Shown: positions 41,049 through 47,693 of the stretch, piece after piece | How positions within the stretch are numbered: position 1 is the stretch's first letter | Layout: every line of letters starts with the position of its first letter | NCBI RefSeq assembly: GCF_017795745.1 | Contig: NZ_CP059067.1 | Coordinates: forward strand, 1,364,001 to 1,428,000 | Reading direction: 5' to 3' | Length of the DNA stretch: 64,000 nt | Origin: Rhizobacter sp. AJA081-3 | GTDB lineage: Bacteria > Pseudomonadota > Gammaproteobacteria > Burkholderiales > Burkholderiaceae_C | The notes under the pieces: generated by a model | Told to the model about the DNA's origin: nothing | The model's input: only the letters and a program-made list of their open reading frames with translations | Databases searched by the model: none | Program-made: the position numbers and the translations under genes

Positions 41049-42485
41049 GTGAAGCGCCGCACGGCACCCCGCGCAGTGGTGGGTGATCTCGACGCGGCCA
41101 CCGCTCAGCGGGTGGTTGCGGCCGCCAGCGACGTCGCCTTGCTGCTCGACCCCCATGGCGTGATCCAGGATGTCGTCATCGGCAGGGATGACCTCGACCC
41201 GGTGCTGGTGGCTGACTGGATCGGCCAGCCCTGGACCGAAACGGTGACGGTCGAGAGCCGCGCCAAGGTCGAGTCGCTGCTGCGCGATGCGGCCGGCCCG
41301 CCGCGCTGGCGCCAGGTGAACCACCCGTCCACCGGCGGCGGCAGCGACTGGCCCATCCTCTATTCGGCGGTACAGATTGCGCCGCCTGGGCGTGGCAAGA
41401 CGGCGGGCCGCACGATCGCCTTCGGGCGCGACCTGCGCGCCACCGAGGCACTGCAGCTTCGCCTGATCGAGGCGCAGCAGGCAATGGAGCGCGACTACTG
41501 GCGCTTCCGCCAGGCCGAGACGCGTTATCGCCACTTGTTCCAGGCTTCGTCGGAGGCGGTGCTGATCGTCGACGCGGGCAGCCTGCGCATCCTCGAGGCC
41601 AACCCGGCTGCGGTGGCGCTGGTCTCCAACGGCGGCGGGCCGCGCCGCCTGGCCGGCGGTTCCCTGACCGCCTTGTTCGAGGCCCCCAACAGCAAGCCGC
41701 TGCAGGCCGCGCTCGCCGCCGCGCGCTCGGCTCGCCGGGCCGAGGTGGTGCGCACTGCGTTGTCCGATGGCGGCGGGCGGGTGGGCGTGTCGATGTCCAG
41801 CTTCCGGCAGGACGATGCCTCGCTGCTGCTGGTGCGCCTGTCGCGCCTGGGCACGGAGCCGTCGCCGCTGGCCGCGGTCACCGAGAGTTCGATGCTGCTC
41901 GACTTCGTGCGCAACTCGCCCGACGCGCTGGTGTTCACCGACAACGAAGGCCGCATCCAGATGGCCAATGCGTCCTTCGTCGCGCTGGCCCAACTCGGCA
42001 GCGAGGAGCAGGCGCGCGGCGAGCCGCTGGATCGCTGGCTGGGCCGCACCGGCGTCGAGCTCGGCGTGCTCATCCAGACGGTGCGCCAGCGTGGCAGCAT
42101 GCGGCTGTTCTCGACGCTGCTGCGCGGCGAGGACGGCGCCACCGCCGAGGTCGAGGTCTCGGCTTCGGCGACCACGCAGGACGGCAAGCCGATGCTTGCC
42201 TTCGCCGTGCGCGACGTCGGCCGCCGGTTGAGCGCCGAGCCGCGGGCTGCCGGCGAACTGCCACGCTCGGCCGGTGAACTCACCGAACTGGTCGGCCGCG
42301 TGCCGCTGAAAGACATCGTCGGCGAGACCACCGACCTGATCGAGCAGTTGTGCATCGAGACGGCGCTGAAGATGACCAGCGACAACCGCGCTTCCGCAGC
42401 GCAGATGCTGGGCCTGTCGCGGCAGAGCCTGTACGTCAAGTTGCGTCGTCACGGCATGGGCGACCTGGGCGACGACGAGGGTTGA
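41049..42485 (+). CDS. ppsR: PpsR/CrtJ transcriptional repressor of photosynthesis genes
   Basis: 478-aa repressor. The N-terminal domain (about 15-135) is followed by a coiled Q-linker (LQLRLIEAQQAMERDYWRFR), PAS1 (about 160-270), PAS2 (about 285-390) and a C-terminal Fis-type helix-turn-helix ending SAAQMLGLSRQSLYVKLRRH. The GTG start at 41049 has an AGGGGAT site. It has a single Cys (Cys435, IEQLCIETALKM) in the HTH, equivalent to the redox-active Cys of Rhodobacter PpsR. The second Cys used for an intramolecular disulfide there is absent. Its predicted targets TGT-N12-ACA occur at crtE, bchC, pucB and bchG in this window. Confidence 0.95.
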   Translation: MKRRTAPRAVVGDLDAATAQRVVAAASDVALLLDPHGVIQDVVIGRDDLDPVLVADWIGQPWTETVTVESRAKVESLLRDAAGPPRWRQVNHPSTGGGSDWPILYSAVQIAPPGRGKTAGRTIAFGRDLRATEALQLRLIEAQQAMERDYWRFRQAETRYRHLFQASSEAVLIVDAGSLRILEANPAAVALVSNGGGPRRLAGGSLTALFEAPNSKPLQAALAAARSARRAEVVRTALSDGGGRVGVSMSSFRQDDASLLLVRLSRLGTEPSPLAAVTESSMLLDFVRNSPDALVFTDNEGRIQMANASFVALAQLGSEEQARGEPLDRWLGRTGVELGVLIQTVRQRGSMRLFSTLLRGEDGATAEVEVSASATTQDGKPMLAFAVRDVGRRLSAEPRAAGELPRSAGELTELVGRVPLKDIVGETTDLIEQLCIETALKMTSDNRASAAQMLGLSRQSLYVKLRRHGMGDLGDDEG

Positions 42486-42487
42486 TA

Positions 42488-42509
42488 CCGAGGCCGGAAC
42501 CGGCCTCGG
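42488..42509 (+). terminator. ppsR downstream hairpin
   Basis: Arms CCGAGGCC (42488-42495) and GGCCTCGG (42502-42509) form a perfect 8-bp stem with a 6-nt loop 3 bp after the ppsR stop, followed by GTTGTAAAT. The U-run is short, but position and stem strength support a Rho-independent-like end separating ppsR from bchG. Confidence 0.65.
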
Positions 42510-42511
42510 GT

Positions 42512-42552
42512 TGTAAATCTGAGTTGACACTGTGAAGTGTCACGCCCAGAAT
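42512..42552 (+). promoter_or_regulatory. bchG promoter with PpsR operator
   Basis: A perfect TGT-N12-ACA site (TGTAAATCTGAGTTGACA, 42512-42529) covers the -35 TTGACA at 42524-42529. After a 17-bp spacer comes -10 CAGAAT at 42547-42552. A second palindrome TGACAC-TGTGAA-GTGTCA lies at 42526-42543. The transcription start would fall at about 42559, the A of the bchG ATG. Confidence 0.65.
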
Positions 42553-42558
42553 CAACTC

Positions 42559-43443
42559 ATGGCCTATCCTGCCCCGTCGGCAGTCGCGGAACTGCTCAAG
42601 CCGATCACCTGGTTTCCGCCCATGTGGGCGTTCGCCTGCGGCGCTGTCGCTTCGGGCCAGAGCTGGGGAGAACGCTGGGCCCTGGTCGCGCTGGGCGTGC
42701 TGCTCGCCGGCCCGATGGTCTGCGCCACCAGCCAGGCGGTGAATGACTGGTTCGATCGCCATGTCGACGCCATCAACGAACCGAACCGCCCCATCCCTTC
42801 GGGCCGCATGCCCGGCCGCTGGGGGCTGTACATCGCCGTGCTGTGGACGGTGCTGTCGCTGGCGGTCGCTCTCACGCTCGGCCCCTGGGGCTTCGTCGCC
42901 GCACTGGTCGGCCTCGCGCTCGCGTGGGCCTACAGTGCGCCGCCGTTGCGCCTGAAGCGCAATGGCTGGTGGGGCAACGCCGCCTGCGGCATCTGTTATG
43001 AAGGCCTGGCCTGGGTCACGGGTGCGATCGTCATGGCCGGCGGCAGCCTGCCCGACGGTCGCTCGCTCGCGCTGGCTGCGCTGTACAGCCTCGGCGCGCA
43101 CGGCATCATGACGCTCAACGACTTCAAGTCGGTCGAAGGCGACCGCCGCATGGGCATCGGCTCGCTGCCGGTGCGACTGGGCGAGGAGCAGGCGGCGCAC
43201 ATGGCTTGCTGGATGATGGCCGCGCCGCAGTTCGTGGTCATCGTGCTACTGCTGAGCTGGCAGGCCCGCGGCCACGCGCTGGCGGTGGGCGCGCTGCTCG
43301 CGGTGCAGCTGCTGCTCATGCGCCGCTTCGTCGCCGACCCGCACGGCCGCGCCACCTGGTACAGCGGGCTGGGCGTGACGCTGTACGTCTCGGGCATGCT
43401 CGTCAGCGCCTTCGCCTTGCGCGCCGCCGCGCAAGCGGGATGA
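42559..43443 (+). CDS. bchG: Bacteriochlorophyll synthase (geranylgeranyl/phytyl transferase)
   Basis: 294-aa UbiA-family membrane prenyltransferase that esterifies bacteriochlorophyllide a. The Asp-rich motif with DRHVDAINEPNRPIPSG follows the first helices, and a second region has LNDFKSVEGDRRMGIGSLPV. About 8 helices. The ATG at 42559 starts at the conserved MAYPAPSAVAELLKPITWFP. An in-frame GTG at 42532 lies inside the promoter. No ribosome site precedes 42559, consistent with a leaderless mRNA. The next gene begins 4 nt after its stop. Confidence 0.95.
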   Translation: MAYPAPSAVAELLKPITWFPPMWAFACGAVASGQSWGERWALVALGVLLAGPMVCATSQAVNDWFDRHVDAINEPNRPIPSGRMPGRWGLYIAVLWTVLSLAVALTLGPWGFVAALVGLALAWAYSAPPLRLKRNGWWGNAACGICYEGLAWVTGAIVMAGGSLPDGRSLALAALYSLGAHGIMTLNDFKSVEGDRRMGIGSLPVRLGEEQAAHMACWMMAAPQFVVIVLLLSWQARGHALAVGALLAVQLLLMRRFVADPHGRATWYSGLGVTLYVSGMLVSAFALRAAAQAG

Positions 43444-43447
43444 AGCC

Positions 43448-44776
43448 ATGACGCCGCTCGGCTGGTTCGGCATCGTGCGGCTCGGTCTGGTGCAGATGGC
43501 GCTCGGCGCCATCGTCGTGCTGACCACGTCGACGCTCAACCGCGTGATGGTGGTCGAGCTCGCGCTGCCGGCCCTGGTGCCGGGCTTGCTGGTGGCCATC
43601 CACTACGCCGTGCAGATCACGCGGCCGCGAATGGGCTTCGGCTCCGACCGCAGCGGCCGTTGCACGCCGTGGATCCTTGGCGGCATGGCCGTGCTCGCCG
43701 CGGGCGGCACGCTGGCCGCCGCTGCCACCGCCTGGATGGCCACCGAGCGTTACGCCGGCCTCGCGCTGGCCGTGCTCGCCTTCTTCTTCGTCGGGCTGGG
43801 CGTCAGCGCATGCGGCACCTCGGTGCTGGTGCTGCTGGCCAAGAGCGTGGCGGCACAGCGGCGTGCGCCTGCTGCCACCATCGTCTGGATGATGATGATC
43901 ATCGGCTTTGCGGTGACGGCCGGGCTGGCCGGCCGCTGGCTCGATCCTTATTCACCGCAGCGCCTGGTTGCCGTCAGCGGCGGCGTGGCGCTGATCGCCT
44001 GCCTCGTCGCCGTGGCCGCGCTGTGGCGGCTCGAAGGGCAGGGCGGCGTCGCCGACGGCGCCGCGCAGGACGCGGAGCCGAAGCTGCGCTTCCTCGAGGC
44101 GCTGCGCCAGGTCTGGCAGGAAGCCGCGGCGCGCCGCTTCACGATCTTCGTGTTCGTCTCGATGCTCGCCTTCAGCGCGCAGGACCTGATCCTCGAGCCT
44201 TTCGCCGGCGCGGTGTTCGGCCTCTCGCCGGGTGCGACGACGCAGCTGTCCGGCCTGCAGCACGGCGGTGTGCTGCTGGGCATGATCGCCTGTGCGCTGG
44301 CGGGCAGCCGCTGGGGCATCGGCTCGCTGCGCAGCTGGACGATCGGCGGCTGCATCGCCTCGGCGTTCGCGTTGGCGGGGCTGGTGGCCGCTGGTGTGGT
44401 CGGCCCGCGCTGGCCGTTGCACGCCACCGTGTTCGCGCTCGGCGCGGCCAACGGGGCGTTCTCCATCGCCGCCATCGGTTCGATGATGCGCCTGGCCGGC
44501 GAAGGCCGCGCCTCGCGCGAAGGCGTGCGCATGGGCCTGTGGGGCGCTTCGCAGGCGATCTCTTTCGGCGTCGGCGGCCTGGCCGGCGCAGTGGCCAGCG
44601 ACATCGCGCGCCGCTTCATCGACAGCCCCGGCGCGGCCTACGCAGTCGTGTTCGGCGCCGAGGCGGTGTTGTTCCTGTGGGCCGCGGCGCTGGCCGCCGG
44701 CATCGAGACGCGCGCGCCGCAGCGGCGCACAAGGAGATGGGCATGGACCAGATCGACACCTACGATGCCGTCGTGA
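43448..44776 (+). CDS. PucC-family MFS protein between bchG and bchP (ORF428 type)
   Basis: 442-aa, about 12-helix BCD-family MFS protein. It corresponds in position to the conserved bchG-orf428-bchP gene of Rhodobacter, often suggested to deliver or handle bacteriochlorophyll. It shares LTTSTLNRVMVVELALPALVPG and the DLILEPFAGAVFGLSPG segment with PucC and LhaA but is clearly the divergent third paralogue. Its end overlaps bchP by 34 nt in another frame. The function has not been directly proven as far as I know. Confidence 0.88.
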   Translation: MTPLGWFGIVRLGLVQMALGAIVVLTTSTLNRVMVVELALPALVPGLLVAIHYAVQITRPRMGFGSDRSGRCTPWILGGMAVLAAGGTLAAAATAWMATERYAGLALAVLAFFFVGLGVSACGTSVLVLLAKSVAAQRRAPAATIVWMMMIIGFAVTAGLAGRWLDPYSPQRLVAVSGGVALIACLVAVAALWRLEGQGGVADGAAQDAEPKLRFLEALRQVWQEAAARRFTIFVFVSMLAFSAQDLILEPFAGAVFGLSPGATTQLSGLQHGGVLLGMIACALAGSRWGIGSLRSWTIGGCIASAFALAGLVAAGVVGPRWPLHATVFALGAANGAFSIAAIGSMMRLAGEGRASREGVRMGLWGASQAISFGVGGLAGAVASDIARRFIDSPGAAYAVVFGAEAVLFLWAAALAAGIETRAPQRRTRRWAWTRSTPTMPS

Positions 44777-45942
44777 TCGGCGGCGGGCCGGCCGGTGCGA
44801 CCGCCGCCCACGAACTCGCACGCCAGGGCCGCAGCGTGCTGCTGCTCGACCGCGACGGGCGCATCAAGCCCTGCGGCGGCGCCATTCCGCCGCGGCTGAT
44901 CAAGGACTTCGCGATCCCCGACCACCTGCTGGTGGCGCGCATCCGCTGCGCTCGCATGATCGCGCCGAGCGACGCCAAGGTCGACATCCCGATCGAGGGC
45001 GGCTTCGTCGGCATGGTCGATCGCGGCCCGTTCGACGAGTGGCTACGCGAGCGCGCCGCCCAGGCCGGCGCGGTGCGAACGCGCGGCAGCTTCGAAGCCA
45101 TCGAGCGCGACGTCGACGGCTCGGCCATCGTGCGCTTCAGCGCGCGCGACCGCCGCGGCGGCGAGGCCGTGCCGGTTCGCGTGAAGGCGCGGGTGGTGGT
45201 CGGCGCCGACGGTGCCCGCTCCGAGGTGGCGCGCCAGGAGGTGCCCGGCTCCGACCGCGGCAAGTTCGTCTTCGCGTACCACGAGATCCTGCGTGCGCCG
45301 GTCGACAGGCCGGGCTACGACGGCTCGCGCTGCGACGTGGTCTACAACGGCGAGTTCTCGCCTGACTTCTACGGCTGGGTGTTCCCGCACGGCGACACGA
45401 TGAGCGTGGGCACCGGCAGCGCCGACAAGGGCTTCTCGCTGCGCAGCGCGACCGAGGCGCTGCGCCGCGTCAGCGGCCTGGGCGACACCGAGACGCTGCG
45501 CCGGGAGGGCGCGCCGATTCCGCTCAAGCCGCTGCCGCGCTGGGACAACGGCCGCGACGTGGTGCTCGCCGGCGACGCCGCCGGCGTGGTGGCGCCGGCC
45601 TCGGGCGAGGGCATCTACTACGCGATGTACGGCGGCAAGCTGGCCGCCGAGGCCTCGCTGGCCTACCTGGCCAGCGGCCAGCCGCGCGACCTGCAGCTCG
45701 CGCGCAAGCGCTTCATGAAGGCGCACGGCAAGGTTTTCTGGGTGCTCGGCGTGATGCAGTACTTCTGGTACTCGAGCGACAAGCGCCGCGAGCGCTTCGT
45801 CAGCATCTGCCGCGACCGGGACGTGCAGCAGCTCACGTTCGAGTCCTACATGAACAAGGAACTGACGCGCAAGAAGCCGATGGCCCACGTGCGCATCTTC
45901 CTGAAGGACGTGGCGCACCTTTTCGGAATGGCCCGCGTCTGA
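44743..45942 (+). CDS. bchP: Geranylgeranyl (bacterio)chlorophyll reductase
   Basis: 399-aa FAD-dependent reductase converting the geranylgeranyl tail to phytyl. The FAD site AVVIGGGPAGATAAHELAR lies near residue 8; CGGAIPPRLI, VGADGARSEVAR and the DAAGVVAPASGEGIYYAMYGG motif are conserved. Start: AAGGAG at 44731-44736 gives a 6-nt spacing to ATG 44743 but none to ATG 44737, so 44743 is chosen. The frame further upstream is a shadow. Confidence 0.95.
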   Translation: MDQIDTYDAVVIGGGPAGATAAHELARQGRSVLLLDRDGRIKPCGGAIPPRLIKDFAIPDHLLVARIRCARMIAPSDAKVDIPIEGGFVGMVDRGPFDEWLRERAAQAGAVRTRGSFEAIERDVDGSAIVRFSARDRRGGEAVPVRVKARVVVGADGARSEVARQEVPGSDRGKFVFAYHEILRAPVDRPGYDGSRCDVVYNGEFSPDFYGWVFPHGDTMSVGTGSADKGFSLRSATEALRRVSGLGDTETLRREGAPIPLKPLPRWDNGRDVVLAGDAAGVVAPASGEGIYYAMYGGKLAAEASLAYLASGQPRDLQLARKRFMKAHGKVFWVLGVMQYFWYSSDKRRERFVSICRDRDVQQLTFESYMNKELTRKKPMAHVRIFLKDVAHLFGMARV

Positions 45943-45964
45943 CCATGCCGAGCTCCGGCGGCCC

Positions 45965-46234
45965 GTGATGGACGCCTTCTTCGCCAGCGGCCGCGCGGCC
46001 GACATCGTGCTCGCGGTGCTGGTGATCGAGGCCATGGTGCTGACCGTGCTCCATGCGCGCAGCGGCGCCGGCCCGCCACCCCGGGTGTTCGCGCCGATGA
46101 TCGGTGCCGGCGTCCTGCTGGTGCTGGCCCTGCGCTGTGCCCTCACCGGAGCACCCTGGCCCTGGATCGCGCTGCTGCTCAGCGGCGGCGGGGCCGTCCA
46201 CGCGGTGGATCTCTGGCAGCGCTGGCGACGCTGA
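45965..46234 (+). CDS. Unknown 89-aa membrane protein after bchP
   Basis: Not recognised. Three hydrophobic helices: about 12-29 (DIVLAVLVIEAMVLTVL), 41-60 (FAPMIGAGVLLVLALRCALT) and 64-82 (PWPWIALLLSGGGAVHAVD), with a WQRWRR basic end. GTG 45965 and ATG 45968 are adjacent possible starts. The stop TGA is the first half of a 17-bp palindrome (46232-46248). It follows bchP by 22 nt, so it is probably co-transcribed, but its role is unknown. Confidence 0.7.
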   Translation: MMDAFFASGRAADIVLAVLVIEAMVLTVLHARSGAGPPPRVFAPMIGAGVLLVLALRCALTGAPWPWIALLLSGGGAVHAVDLWQRWRR

Positions 46235-46248
46235 CCTGTTTCAGGTCA
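46232..46248. promoter_or_regulatory. 17-bp perfect palindrome upstream of ppsR2
   Basis: TGACCTG (46232-46238), TTT, CAGGTCA (46242-46248). It is not the TGT-N12-ACA pattern. It lies 81 bp before the ppsR2 start and about 25 bp before a -10-like TAGAAT (46273-46278) that lacks a clear -35. It could be an operator for another regulator of the bphP branch, or a weak hairpin ending the bchG transcript. Confidence 0.45.
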
Positions 46249-46328
46249 AGGCGCGTCGGCCAGGGCCGGGCATAGAATGCGCCGCAAAGGACCTCCCGGA
46301 TGAACCGTCGGCCTACAGGAGAAGCAGC

Positions 46329-47693
46329 GTGAATCAACGCTCGGGCGGAACGGACGATCTCGGCGCTCTCGCCCCCTGGGCGCAGGAGCTGGCACAAACC
46401 TTCGTGTCCCTGTCCAGCGACATTGCGCTGGTGCTCGACGACGCAGGGGTCATCACCAGCGTGGCACAGGCCGGCCAGGAGCCGATCTCGCCCACGGCCG
46501 CGCAGTGGATCGGACGCCCCTGGGTCGAAACGGTCTCCGGCGGGACGCGCCGAAAGGTCGAGGCGCTGCTGCAGGATGTCACCAGCACCGGCCTGGCGCG
46601 CCGCCGCGAAGTCAATCATCCGGGGGCCGGCGGCACCGACATCCCAGTCGCGTACACCGCGATCCGCCTGGGGCGCAACGGCCCGGTGATCGCCGTCGGC
46701 CGCGACATGCGTGCCATCGCGGCGATCCAGCAGCGCTTCCTCGATGCCCAGCAGGACCTGGAGCGCGGCTACTGGCGCGCGCGTCAGGCCGAAACCCACG
46801 AGCGGCAACTGCTCCAGGTGCTCACCGACGCCGTGCTGGTGGTCGACGCCGCCACACTGACGATCGTCTCGGCAAACCGCACCGCCGCGAACTGGCTGGC
46901 CAGCAGCGGCGCGCTGGCCGGCCAGTCGGTCGAGGCGCTCTTCGACGCGCGATCGCGTGGCCCCATCCATCAGCTGCTGGTGACCGCGCGCAGCAGCGGC
47001 CGACCGGTGGAACTGCGCGCCCGCCTGCTCGGCAACCCGGTGGCCGCCAGCGTCGCCGCGACGCCGTTCCGCGCCACCGACACGCAGCGCCTGCTGGTGC
47101 GCATGCGCACCACCGGCGCGCCGGCGGCGGCCGTGCCGGGTGCCCCGCTGCGGGAAGCGGCGGCAGTGACCGACTCGGTCGGAAACATCCTGTCGTGCGA
47201 CGCCGCCTTCGTGGCGCTGATGAAGGCCGACGACGATGGTGCGCTGATCGGCAAGTCGGTCGCGCAATGGCTGGGGGAGCCGGCCGACGAACTGGCGGCC
47301 CTGCTGCAGGAAGTGCGACATGCCGGCCTGGCGGAGCGGGCGGCCGTGCCGCTGCGCGTGCCGGAATCGCTGCCGGTCCAGCTCAGCGCGACCTGGCTCA
47401 CCGAAGGCGACCAGGAATGCATCGGTCTCGTGCTTCGGCAGACCCCGCCGCGCGTGGCCGAGTTCGGCGAGGCACAGGCGGCCTTCGCGCAGGCGTGGAC
47501 GCGGCTGTGCGAGCAGCTCGGCACGGCCAGCCTGCCGGACATGCTGCGCGACGCCACGGCTCTGGCCGAGCAGCATTTCATCCGCATGGCGCTGGAGCGT
47601 GCGTGCGGAGACACCGTGGTGGCGGCCGGCCTGCTCGGCGTGAGCCCGCAGAGCCTCGCTCGCCCCGGCGACAGGAAGATCGACTCGCCGTGA
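46329..47693 (+). CDS. ppsR2: PpsR paralogue with degenerate helix-turn-helix
   Basis: 454-aa protein with the PpsR plan: N-domain (ALVLDDAGVITSVAQAGQEP), linker coiled coil (IQQRFLDAQQDLERGYWRARQAE), PAS1, PAS2 and a C-terminal helical region. The HTH starts normally (FIRMALERACGDTVVAAGLLGVSPQSLA) but ends RPGDRKIDSP, so the YxKLxRHG end of the recognition helix is missing compared with PpsR here. GTG start at 46329 with AGGAG upstream; the frame before it is a shadow. Its stop overlaps the bphP start (GTGA). By analogy with Rhodopseudomonas and Bradyrhizobium PpsR2-BphP pairs it should be the phytochrome partner; DNA binding is uncertain. Confidence 0.85.
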   Translation: MNQRSGGTDDLGALAPWAQELAQTFVSLSSDIALVLDDAGVITSVAQAGQEPISPTAAQWIGRPWVETVSGGTRRKVEALLQDVTSTGLARRREVNHPGAGGTDIPVAYTAIRLGRNGPVIAVGRDMRAIAAIQQRFLDAQQDLERGYWRARQAETHERQLLQVLTDAVLVVDAATLTIVSANRTAANWLASSGALAGQSVEALFDARSRGPIHQLLVTARSSGRPVELRARLLGNPVAASVAATPFRATDTQRLLVRMRTTGAPAAAVPGAPLREAAAVTDSVGNILSCDAAFVALMKADDDGALIGKSVAQWLGEPADELAALLQEVRHAGLAERAAVPLRVPESLPVQLSATWLTEGDQECIGLVLRQTPPRVAEFGEAQAAFAQAWTRLCEQLGTASLPDMLRDATALAEQHFIRMALERACGDTVVAAGLLGVSPQSLARPGDRKIDSP

